A DNA stretch of 64,000 nucleotides. Source: Serinus canaria. Lineage: Eukaryota; Chordata; Aves; Passeriformes; Fringillidae. How positions within the stretch are numbered: the stretch's first letter is position 1; every line of letters begins with the position of its first letter. Both the position numbers and the translations under genes were made by a program. A model generated the notes under the pieces. The model saw only the letters and a list, made by a program, of their open reading frames with translations. It had not been told where the DNA came from and did no database searches. Location: assembly GCF_022539315.1 (NCBI RefSeq), contig NC_066332.1:2313001-2377000 (forward strand), read 5' to 3'. Positions 48,813 through 61,800 of this stretch are shown here, piece after piece.

Positions 48813-51800
48813 CTGCAAACCTCTCCTGCCTCTCATGCTTAATTACTCTGACATCTTGCACTCTGCAACGTTAACTGGGAAACAGCAGCGAAAAAAGATA
48901 AATGCCATGAACAATTTCATTTTTTTTAAAGGATTGGAAAGCTACTTGGAGGCAGTTTGTGCTACAGCTCAAGTGTATTTTTCAAAGAGAATTAGCAACG
49001 GAGGTTTTTCTCCAGTGACAACAACATTAAATGACATTTGTTACATTAGATTTTAAAATAAGTCACCTGTGGTGATGTTCCTTCATGTGAAGAAACTCAG
49101 ACTTATTCAGGATATAAATGGATTCATACTGTGGTGACCATGGATTGTATGAGTTAGCTCAGCACAAGGCTGAGAAGAGGAACTCAAGAACTACAGCTTG
49201 GTTTTGACCCCCAAAATAACCTGAGAATTCACACACAGAACCTGCAGCCTTGTAGCAACACACCAGGCTGAAAGCAGGGTTATCCAGAATACACAACCAG
49301 TATCTAAAGCAAGGTATGCAAATATCAATCTATGGACTAATTATTTCTAAAGAAAAATCAATCAGGATACTGTGAACTGATTTATCAGTGCCAGTACCAC
49401 CACATGAAGGTGGAATGGGCTAAGCCCATTTGTTTATTTTGTGCAATTTAAATCAGCAAAATGAACTCTGTTTGCTTTATTTCATCTGGCAGAGTTTTGA
49501 GGGGTGTCTTTAATGCATTACTTCACTGAACCACAGTCAAACTTTGCTTTTTAAGAACAAATATAAGTAACAGTTTACAATTGTTTTTTGTTTAACAAGT
49601 CAGGCCTGTTCTTTGATAGGACATCACCTCACCAACATCTCCAGCTGCCTCCTATCTGCTCTGGTAGGTTAAAGGAAGAGAACAGAGCTGGGAAAGGCCA
49701 AGAAAGCTGGGCCTGTGTCCCTGCATGGGCAGGTGGAGGTGGCACAGCCACACCTGGACCAGCTCGTGCCCTTCCCTCCCCAGCACTCTCCTCCGTGGAA
49801 AGAAAAAGCAGAAAATGGATAGAAGCATTTTCTGCCATTCCACTAACTTGTTTCTCTGGTTTTATGAGAGGAAAAATAGTAATGAAAACAAAGACATGGC
49901 TCACATCATCCAAAAAAAATTTTTAAAGTTACGTTCATGTTTAACATCTACTAATTCCCCACGTCTTAAAAACAAACAAGCAGAGCAAACACCAGGTGGT
50001 CACTCCCTGCTTCCATCCCAAAAAAGACATAAAAATGTTTTTTAAGCAAATCTCCCGTCCTAAAAATCTCATGTGTCCACTTAGAGTCTCTCTTGCAGCT
50101 GAACTAGCAATAATTAGAATTGCTCAGGAACACACTTGCCATCTACTTTCCTCCTGACGAATGCCAAGGAACCATAAAAGTTTGTGAGTGCAGGAAAGTT
50201 AAGACATGAAAACTCATTGCTTTTCTTTTACAGCTGAAAATTCTTCAATAGAAGCAGCACTGAACAGTGCAGCATTTCACTCACTTGAAAAGCAGCACCG
50301 AGGGCTGGGGTTTAACACAAAGAATGCAGATGTAAAGGCCTGGGTGAGTCCCAGACCAGCTTCAAACATCCTCACCCTCCCAGAGCCACTCACTGCCATG
50401 CCTGAACACAATATTCCCATTTTTGAGCCCACAGGAAAAAGATATTATGGCAGGATTTAATCTTTGAATGCCCCAAGCATTCCTAGGGCAGTGTTAATAC
50501 AGAAATAATATGGAATATCAAATGCTTGTTAGTTAATTTTACCAAACTAGATCCTGTCAAGTACAATACTTAAGGTCATTCTAATGAGTTCATAGAACTA
50601 AATAAGGTCACTAGGCACAAATATAACACTTTTATTTTCATTTATATTTTATAGAAACACTGCATTTCCTCAGAAAGCAGCAGCACCCCCCAAAGTGCCA
50701 AGAGACAAGATCAATATTGGTACTGCTCAGTTCTCAGCAGGATGCTGCTGCTCAGAAATTGCCCAGGTGACCTTTTCTGCCTGAAAATTTCTAGGTGCAC
50801 TTCTCAAAATTACCTTCCTTGGATAACACTGAATAAAAAAAGGAATAATTCCAGATCTCACACTTGCTCTGTCTCACAGGGGACATGGAAATATATTGGG
50901 ATTAACAGTGCAGTGTGAATGGGGATATAATCAAAACTAGAGAGTTGCTGAGACAGAAAAAATGGCACAATAATACAGGGCAAGGGATGGTTCCCAACTC
51001 TGGTTAAGAATAATAATAATTTAAATTAAATGTTAAAATAACAATAATTTTCTTAGAAATCTTGCTTTTCCTAGAAGATGGTAAATAAGAAATGAATTTT
51101 TCCAGCAATCATTACATAGCACAAGATTCTTTCTCCTTTCAAGGGACACAAAACATAAAGGTTCAAAAACTGCCACAAGGACTAGAAATTCAATCTTGAA
51201 ACACATCATCATTCTGAAATGACAGAAATATCTCAATTTGTTGAGACAGGAGAAGTGTCAACTTCAGCCAAAGAGCTGCAAAATGTTTGTATCCTAAAGT
51301 TACATAAAGCCCAGAAAATTGTGATTGAAGTGATGATTTCCTTGGTGTCAGAAGAGAGGAGATATTCCCCCTGGCAGCCAGGGGAAATAATTCCCATTCA
51401 AGGCAGACTCCAGCAGAGCCACTGCTCCCAGCTCCCAGCCCCAGTCAGTTTATTGGCCTCTGCTGATGGCAGAGTTGGACTTTCTGCATTTTCTGCTGTG
51501 TTTTGGTCAAGTCCTGCTGGCTGCTCCAGGATGAATTCCCTCTCCTGGAGCAGGATCAAAAGCATCTGCAGAGGTGGAAGTGCAGAAAAGCTCTCTGGGC
51601 AGGGGGCTCAGTGCCTGCACCTCAGAGCTGCCCATTCTCAACATTTCTCTTTCTTTTCAGCTCCCCAAGGTAAGAACACTAAATTATGACTTGAACTAAA
51701 CAAGTCACACTTGGCTCCAAAATCAGATTTTCCTACCTCTACTTTCAGGTCCCAGAGGTAGGCAGAGGAAATCCTGGTCACAGCCAAAGAAGTCATTTTT

Positions 51801-54800
51801 GGCTCTGAAATAAATTTTCCTGCTTTACTGGAGCCAAACTCTACCATTGAGAGCACCAGAGCTTTGAGCAATCCTTGAACATTTTCTTTTATATTATTTT
51901 GTTTTAGCAACCTGATTCTTCAGCAATGTGAAACCCTTTGCAATAACACAGAATTAGGGCTTGGCCTCTTTCTTCAAGCAGTTTTGTTTATAATCAGGTC
52001 TGAGCCTGAATCATTTCTTTCTCCCTAACCCTGACAAAGTGTTTTAGACTCTTCTCTTTGTCAAAAGCACTGAACCTAAGATACAATATGCCTAAAAATG
52101 TTGAAGTGAAACTAAATTATTACCTTTAAAGCCTCCACAGAAATTACTGTAACTTATAAAAGCACAGGGTTACTTAAGGAATTCCAATGTTTGCCATTTA
52201 ATACCAGGATTTGTGGCATACACTTAGCACAAACATATGGAAAAACTAAAATTGGATATTATTCATCACGCTTGACAATGAGTCTCTTGCCCAAGATTGA
52301 TGTCTGGATCCAAAATGCTGCACTTCAAAATATCTAAGAGAAGTTAATTAACAGTATGTTAGCATCAGATAACACATCTGTGGGATTATCCATCTCTGGC
52401 TGTCCCATTATTTATGTGCCCTAATATTACAGCTCAATCAAGTTACAAATCATAAAACATATTTAGAAAGCAGGTTGATCACAGACAAGTCATATTAGTG
52501 GAGATGAGCCAACATCAAACTGCCAACATAAAATATTGCTCTCCAAAGGGCCAATCCCACAAAGCCTGCTGCCTGTGTCAGTCCTGGGAGCCTTACAGGG
52601 ATTACTCACACAAGTAACAGCTCTGTGCAGGAGTAAGGGGTTATGGAATTGAGGCTTAAGAGGACTTTTATGAACCCAAAAAGCAGACATTCAAGGGTTT
52701 TTCATGTAGAAGCCCAGAACTTTTTAGTGATTTAAACCAATCCCAGCAGCATATCATTCATGGCTGTTCCAAGGGAATTGTTAATCACTTGCATTTCCTA
52801 TTTTTAAAGGAATGTCATTATCAATCATCTTATCAGTTTCCTCCTCTGGAACCTCTGCTGAGCACCTATTGCTGTGGGAGAGCCACAGAGGCACAATTTT
52901 CTGTCCAAGGCCAACCTGGCCTGTGCCACTGTGGTTTGAATTTTCTGTCTGCTGAAAACTCAAGATCCTCCCCACAAGTTCAAAGCTTTACCCAGTTTTT
53001 TGCTTCACCCACAAAATCCAAAGAAACACCAACCAAATGTGTGCAACTATTCTCTAAGTGTTTCATTTGGGAATTCCAACTCCTTTCCCGAGCTGAAAAA
53101 GATGTTTAATCTTCCATATTTCTTTTCTATTTCTACAAAGATACTAATAACCTTCTTCAGAGTGACCATCCTTCTTCACTCCATCCTTCTTGCAACTCAG
53201 CTGGTAAAAAAATGAGCATTAATCCAGAATTGCTGTGGGTCTGATCACCCTAAAGTGTGAGCAAGACAAAACCCTGTTCAATATAAAGGCAGGTAAAATA
53301 AAAGCCATTTCCTGCAGCATCCTGAAGGAGCTCTGCCATGCAGCAGCTCTGCAGAGCTCATGCTGAGACTGGGGCCTGCCCTGCTCTCATCCAGAATTGA
53401 TCACTGCAGAGCTTTGGGCATTCCCATCTCTAAACAGACCTTGAGCTGTTTGCAATTTGGCAGCTACTGTTTCCAGCCCTACTGAAAAATTTAGGGGTTT
53501 TCTTCAGTCTAATTTTTAAAAATAGTTCAACAGAACACTGATTTTTAAAATACAGTTATCAGAAATGGGCTGTAGTACCTGTGATCCTGATATTTGAAAT
53601 ATTTGGTTGACCTCAAGGTAAAATCAAACCACAATCCACTGTGAAGATAATTCAGCCAGAACACATATTTTTAAACCTAATTTTGTACCATTTAGAACCC
53701 AAACCCACTGATTTTCAGGAAATCATTTGGCATTAATTGCCAGCCACACAACAAAGGATTTCCACAATCCCTTGTCAGCACATGCCCCCAAACCCAGCAT
53801 TTCTAACTCCAGAAAGAGACTGAGCACTCTTGAAATGTGAATTTTTACACTACAGAGGAGTGCATTATATTTCAGAAGGACAAAGAATGTTGTGGCTGAG
53901 TGAGTGCTCCAAGGAATTCTGCAAACATTGGAGGAACTGCACTCACCCAGCCTCCCTGGCCCTTGTAGGATGTGGTTTTTCCCAGCAAGGCTGGAATTAG
54001 GCACATGCTGCAGACAACAAAGAAGCCTTTGCTTGTTCACTTAAGCTCAGAACACATCTCTCAAACCAAAGCTGAGTCTGTTTGGCCTTTCAAGTGCAAA
54101 CCTATGATTTTCTTGTTTGATTTGGCATTAGTGAGAACCAGAATCCAGCTGCTGCTGGTATTTATTTATCCTGTGATCCTTCACTTTGTTTCTTGGCCTC
54201 ACAGAGCAGTCCCAAGAAGGAGCACACAGGACAGGCCAGTGACAGTGACTGGCAGCTCCTCAGTGGCACAGACCCCTAGAAAGAAGTGGTGTTACCCAAT
54301 AATAAACCTCTTTTTCAGTGAGCAGAAAGCCTAGAAAAATACTTTTCTATATTTATTGCCTTTCTTTTCCTTTCAGCTCTGCAGTGCCTGCTCTAATGGA
54401 ACATCATCTCTGTCAGACAAGCCCTGCTCAAGTCAAAAGGAAGGAAGTGTTGAGGTGGGCAATTACACAGCAGTGCAACAGGATGCTGCTTTCAGCACCT
54501 CCTGAAAAACACAAACAGTTTCAGATTTATTTAACTGCAGCCATTTCCAAATGCTGTTTTTACATGGGGCTTACAAGTTCTTGCCTAAAGTTACGAAGCT
54601 CGAATATTCCAAACAGTGCTGTCCTCAGTATCCAGGAAGAGTTTATGTTGTGTCATAAATTCATGTTCAAAACTACAAGCTAATAAAGCAGCACAAGCTT
54701 GGAAAAAGTTTCCAGTTCCACTCTGTGCTGAAGTGGGACAAATAATGACACTGAAGAAGGCAATGGGATCAGAAAGGTGAGACATACACAGTTATACTGG

Positions 54801-54841
54801 AAAATAATAACATCATTAAACAATCCTTATCTTTCCACCTG

Positions 54842-54924
54842 TTTTCTGCAATAAGCTGCCTTATTTAAAGCAGTATTAAATGGTTTTATTTTCTGCAATA
54901 ACCTGCCTTATTTAAAGCAGTGCT
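54842..54924. repeat. Two-copy tandem duplication, period 47 bp
   Basis: TTTTCTGCAATAAGCTGCCT followed by TATTTAAAGCAGT recurs 47 bp later with one change (AACCTG for AAGCTG). Confidence 0.85.
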
Positions 54925-54989
54925 CCACCTCTTACCTGTGCAAGGTCACTCAAAGAATTCAAATGGGATGGAGAGAAGTTCAAAGGTAA

Positions 54990-55395
<406 letters not shown>

Positions 55396-55706
55396 TCAGC
55401 ATGCCAGGAGCAGCTGGGGAACAGGAGAAACTTGCACCAAAACCTTTTAAAAATGGAATAATGCACTGGCTGGAAAGGGGGAGTGGCTGTAAAATAGAGA
55501 CTCGTTAGAGGGATGAGATGAACTCCACTTTGATCAATAATATTCTGATTTTGACCATCAAACAGCAAAATAATTTTGGACTATATAATAGAGGAGTAAT
55601 TAATTATTTTAGAACAATGTGTATCTATAAGAAAATGTTCAATGATAAACCTTGAATTTTACTTGAAGAGTCTGCATCAACCATTCTGAATGGCTGAAAA
55701 ATGTAC

Positions 55707-55866
55707 CTTTTTCTCCTTTACATTTGATTGCATCATAGTAGATTTTCAGCAGCTCATCAAAGTCACTCTTGGCCCCTCCCTGGGGCTCTGCAATGACTGT
55801 TTTAACATCCTCCAGGTTCCTCCACAAGCCAGTGTGCATCCAACGGTCCTTTAACTTGTCCAGCAT
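55707..55866 (-). CDS. BRIP1: BRIP1 (FANCJ) coding exon, counterpart of human exon 15
   Basis: BRIP1 is a nuclear superfamily 2 DNA helicase of the XPD/FANCJ iron-sulphur family. It moves 5'-3' and acts in interstrand crosslink repair, G-quadruplex unwinding and replication-fork protection. This exon encodes part of helicase domain 2 and reads MLDKLKDRW, then [20 protein letters not shown], then [18 protein letters not shown]. These are close matches to human FANCJ from about residue 700. The acceptor is a pyrimidine-rich tract ending TTTTCAG and the donor is AAAAG/GTACAT. At 160 bp it equals the human exon length as I recall it. It ends with one base (G) of a codon finished by the next exon to give Asp. 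It is the most upstream BRIP1 exon found in the window, so the gene is cut by the right edge. Confidence 0.95.
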
Positions 55867-58800
55867 CTGAAAACCAACAGGAAAATCCATGTCAGCCACT
55901 TGAACTGCTCAAAGAAAGCACACAAAGACTTTTCTCTCAGTGAAGTTATATTATTATCCAGTTTTGTATTTGTAAATGCAACATTTCCTACCATGCATGG
56001 AACCTCAGCTGTGCAGCAATTGGGAAACAGTGGGAGCACTTATTTTGTTAATTAGAAATAATGCAGATGCTTGATTTGTCAAAGCCAAATCTATGACAGT
56101 GGCCATTAAAAAGCATCCTGTGTTACTGCTCAAATAGAGGAATGTTATCCCAAAAAAAATGGAAGTTATCTGTTTTGTGATCACTAAGTAAGATCAGAAA
56201 CAAATTCTAAATCAATTTGAAACAAGCCTCTGTATCTTAAATTTCCAGAACTTTTCAACACTTGAAAATTTACATAGAGAAGTTGGGGAAGGGAATATTG
56301 ATGTAGGATTTTTCAGCCTCCTGTGCTTCTTGAAGAGCCCCTCAGCTTTGTTACACCTCCCAAATTCTGAGCTGTGCACATTTCACTCCAAGTCAGAACA
56401 CGTTCAAATAAACTTGTCCCACTTTTAATGCAAACACTGACAATGCTGCATTACAGAAATCAGAGATTAAAATTAGCACAGAACCTGAAGTCAGCTGGGT
56501 GTGGGTCATTTAGCAAAGGCATCAACTTCTACATGGAATTTTATCAAGTCAGGGAGCAAAAAAGTCCCTGCTTGAGCTGCCCTGGAGAGAAGGGCAAGGC
56601 AAGCAGCACATTCAGGGTGAGCCAAGGAGCTCTGGCTCAATGGACAGAATTCAATCCTTTATTCCACCCTTCTGCTGCTCAGTGATCTTTAGTGGGTTAC
56701 TGACTCTGTGCACTTCATATATGAGATTTAAACTCAGATTCTGCAGGAAGGGCTGTGCTCTCACTGGGTCTGCACCTCCCTCCACTCCCCTCCTGAAGAC
56801 TTTTCCATACTTTGCTCCAGGCTACACAAACTGCTCCATCTGGAAGCTGCACTTGCCCTGCTTCATTCCTCCAAAAGCCACAGCATCCCCTCACTGCAGC
56901 CCACTTGTTTCCAGTGCACTCCAGCCAAGATCCCAGGACCTTGAATGGGTGATTGTTACAAAAATAATCTGTCCCCTGTCCAAATCCACAGTCTGAGTGC
57001 TACACTGAAGCAGAACTAATGACAACTAATTGTTGTCACACTGGAGAATTTATAGGAACTGGTTACAAGGCCCTTTGCATTTTTCATGTCCTCAGCATTA
57101 AAGACCTGAACTCATTCTCTGACATGAAGAATTTGGATGGGTTCCTCACAAGTGGGGACAAATGCTGTAATTTCACATTTTCCCTGGTTTGTCCCAGCCT
57201 CTGCTCAGGGAATTACTCTTGCTTTACTACTGATGTGCCACCATTAGCAAGCAAGCACAGAGAGAGTAAGTGATGAGTAGTAGGGACAGTTTCCCCTCAC
57301 ACAGCTGTAGCTGCAGACTAAATCATCCCTGCTAAATGTGTCTGTCCTCCTGTCTGTCCCCTTCCCTCCCAGCTCTGTCATTTCCTGGCAGCATCCTGTC
57401 TGTAATCTCTTTTTCTATCCAGGCTGTAATCCTGTGACTGAGCAATGAGTGTCCATCTTGCCATCCCAGCCTGCCACTGTGGCCTCAGCTCTTGGATGTG
57501 ATGTGGAGATAATTCTGGGAAAGCAAAGAATCAAACACATTACAGCTCCAAGCACATCCATTTGGGATCTGCCAGGGGCTGGAACACCATTATCTTCCCA
57601 GCTCTCATTGCTGCTCTGTGCAGCTGGGGGCTGCTGGGCCCCACTCAGCAATCCCTGCTGAGCTGGCTCCTGGCACTGCCAGCCATGCCAGGGCAGCCCA
57701 GGGAGAGAGCACAGCAGACTCTTGGGTAGAGCTCAATTTCACTTTTCCATTCATGAAACCATCCAGCCTTTATCTGCCAGGGTCACTCACCCCTGATTGT
57801 CTCCTCTCCTCCCACCCATGGACCCATGGGATTTCTCACCAACACACCCCTAGGAAGTGCTCTTGCCAGAAGGGCAAGACTCCTCACAAAAATTCCTTAA
57901 TCCCTCAATTCCACCCTATTTCTCTCATATTTGAAAGAAGTAAAATTTATATTCAGGACTGCAAGGATGGCAGGAGAAAACCTTTATCCAAATTCTTAAG
58001 AAAAGATCTTTGCTCCTTGTGGGTTCCCCAGCCCCTCCAGGCAAGTCTCCCTTGGACCAAGCTTCAGCTTTCTTGTTCCATGGACAGCAACCATCACAAC
58101 AAAAATCTGTGATTGTGATGGAAATAGGGGAATTATTTATGAAATCTTTGGCAAGAATGGAACAATTCATTTAATTCACACAACAGCTATTACCTCTTCC
58201 ATTAATGGAGTTTGCTAGATAGGGAAACTTTCCTTGTATCCACAAAAGCACAGGACCCATGGCCTGGACAGCCACTAAAACAACAAGAATTATGGAGCTG
58301 ACTGAATACAGATAAATAAAATATAGAACACACACATGCCTCAGAAGAGCCAGGAACCAAATGTGGGTTTCTCATAAAAAATTATTTCACTTTGGGTTGG
58401 AAAAGTGCAAATGGGAGCAAGATCTAATGCCAGGAATCACAGAAGGAACCATTAATGCCCCCAGTCAGTCACTCCTCCCACCCAAGGGAATAATAGTTCC
58501 TGCACTGGAAGGCAGCCTGTGTATATTTTATTAAATCCCTTAAAAATGGATTCTCAAATGGTTTATTAACAAATGGTCTTCCTCCAAGAGAGCAGAAAAT
58601 CTTGTTAGAAAGAATCTGTCATCTTCCCATGCACTGAGGGATGTTTACTGGGCTAGCTTTCCCTTTTATTCCTTTCTGCAATTTAAAGACACCTGTCAGC
58701 TATGATCCATAAAAACCTGGGGCTCAGGGTGTAGCTCTACCATCCATCTCTGCCAACATTCCCTTCTGAGCAGTTTTTGGAATATTCTGGAAGTCTGGGG

Positions 58801-61800
58801 TGGGGGGAGCTGTTTACTCCTTCCATTATGCTGCACTCCAAGGCCAAACCCTGCAGTGTGTGCCCACAAAGGAGCAGCTTTGCCCTTCTCCATTTGCTGC
58901 TTTGTTTCATACAGTGCCAAAAATCACATTAGGGGGCTGCCAGGTCATGAAGCAGACCCAGAGATTTGTTTAATGCATTTCACCCTAAGGCAAGCTGATT
59001 GTAATTTCCACCATTGGATCAAACTTGGAGTTAACTTCAGGTGCTGGGGCTCAGCTTTTCCTGCAGGATCCATCACCTCCTGACAGGGATTTGTGGAGAA
59101 GAAAATAGCTGAGAAAAGAAGAGGTCTAACAGGAAAAATCTGGCTTATTTAACTCTTTTCCTGCTAATTTCTTTACATTAAATATTTCTTAAATATTTTA
59201 GCATTGATTCATGTCATAAATTAGTCACACCTTGTCAGCAGATAAAAAAAGGTATCACAGAAATAATCCAAAGTGCTTGGGGAAGCAACACCCAAAAATA
59301 TCCAAGGATCCTCCAGAGCAGTACAGGACAAAAAGGAAAATGACCTAAGAAGCACCTGCCAGCAGAGTAAAACAGCTCTGACTTTACTGGGCAGTTTACC
59401 AACTCTTAACTATTTTAAAATAATTATCATTGCAATTGCATTGTGTCCTTGTGCACCTGTAAAACTACAGGCTGTCTCATTTCCCCACATTTATACAATA
59501 ACTGGAGAAAAGTTATTTCAAGGTGAACAGAACTTACACAAATATCTTGTAACCCTTCTTAAAAATCTGCCATTATACCCTAAAATAACCCCACTCCTTC
59601 AAACTTTGCTTTTTTTTGATCTTGCCTCTATGTAATGATATGAAGTTGCACTTTTCATTGTTATTCAAATATTCAGGTAGTTGGAGGAGAGAAAGGGAAG
59701 AGCCATTAGGTTTTTCTTAATAAAATCACAGTATTGGCAGCACTGCTAGTGCAAAAAGTCTGAGCTCCCCGAGGGAGCAGCATTGATCTAAAAGCCTTTT
59801 CCCTGTGCTTGCTCCCAGGATTTTCTTGGTGAATAAGCACTGCTTCAAATCCAAGTGTGTCTCCAGTGGGCTGGAAACGTGTTTGAAGGGTCAAACACAA
59901 GTTCTACAAGCAGGCAGGCAGCACAAAACTCCAGAGATACCAACAGGAGCCGGGCACCAGGAGAACTTCTGGGAGAACAAGGGGGATCTGGTCAGCTGGG
60001 AATGAAAGGGGGGGCTGGCACTGAGGGGGGACTGGCACTGAGGGGGGGGGACTGGCACTGAGAGGGGGGGACTGGCACTGAGAGGGGGGGGACTGGCACT
60101 AAACTGGGTTCTCATCCCCCCACCAACACAGAGAGTGCCCCAGAGACCCCCAGTGCTGTTCTGCAGTGTTTGTATCTGACCAGAAAAATACCAGCTATCA
60201 CAAAAGGTACCTTTGGTGGCACAACCTAACAAAAAGGATTTTTGGCTTTTTTTTAACTCTGAAAACTCTTAAATTCAGAGAGACTATCAAGAACTGCACT
60301 TCCCTTTGCTTTGCTACAAAATGTTTCCCCCATTTGGGCTGCCTGCAAAAAAACCAACCCCAGGTTGTTTTGGATCACGGAAGAACCCAGGCTCCACCTG
60401 CATCAGTGAAAATAAATAGTAAAATGTAAAGGAACCCCATCCACTGTGACAGGTCCTTCTGCAGCCTGAGGCCATCCCATTTTCCACTGCAGCAATCCTC
60501 TGCTGGTCCCAGGCCCAGGTGGTTTTCTCATGGCTGATTCCAGAGGAACTGAATTCCCTTCCAAACCTTCCAGCAGCACATCTGCTGAGTCAGTGCCTTC
60601 CTCCAGCTGGAAGTTTTTGTTCCAATCCCTCTGGTCCCAGGAGAATCACCTGGATCAATGTTCCACTGCCATTATGAAAGGATGTCACTGTCCCTATATT
60701 AGTGATAATCCTAAAACATATTCAGACATTAAATCAAGGCACTCCTTAAACAAAGTGGCCTCAAATTCCTGTTATTTCAAAGGAACTTGGAGAGTGGATC
60801 TGGCCAGACCTCACCCACTTTTTTTTGGTAACACAGGTTCCCATTAAATTAATTTCTTCCATGATTAAGATGGTTTGGAAAAGTAGAGAATTAGCAGAAG
60901 TTATTTGAGAGTTCTTGAACTAAGAACTTTGCCAAAACTTGGTACTAAATGGCCCAGAATCCTACAGGCAACTGAGCTCCAGGAACATTGGAACTCTTCA
61001 CTTTGGGGGAAAAAGAAGAATTTACAAAGAATTTACCCATGTGGGGTCACAGGATCACTAATTTATTCCATTTTCACCTTCAGTTAAAAAACAAACAAAC
61101 CAACCCCAAAACAAAACCAACACAGCAACAGCAAAAAGGGCCCTTGAGGTTAAAAGTGAACAGAAAGGAAACAACAGAGGGAAGAAAGGAAACAGGAATG
61201 AAAAGGGAATAAAAGATTGACGGGACAAGAACAAACTGCCTGGAAGGATGGATGTGAAAGGAAAATTGAGTTTCCTTCCAAAAATAGGAGGGAAAATATT
61301 TGGGCTAACTATCCAACAAACTCTAATGTCCATTATCCCAGCCTGAAACCACTTTGGAGCAGCACCCTGGAACCATCCAAAACAGCACCATCAAAAGCAC
61401 AATGTCCCTCCACAGGAGCAAAAGGGATGAAAAGCAAGCAAAGAAATCAATCACATTTATCAAAATCACCAAAATTATTCCACACTTCATGAAGAACTAA
61501 AAGAATATTCATTCACCTCAGTCATTTACCCAACTGGCAGAAATCATTTACATTTCACCTTTTCTTCCTCTTAATCACCCCACATCCTTTTTTAAAAGGT
61601 TATTTTAATCATATTTTTCACCAAAAAAAAAAAGAAAAAAGCCTCAATTTTGCTCAACACCCAGACATTTGCTCTGCTCTGGGCTGGGACTCCACCAGCC
61701 AAGAATAACTGAGGCCATTGAATTATTGAAAGCAGTTGTTTGCACTCAATTAGATTTTCATGAAAGGTTAAGCAAGAAACTGATTCACAGCCCCTCCCCG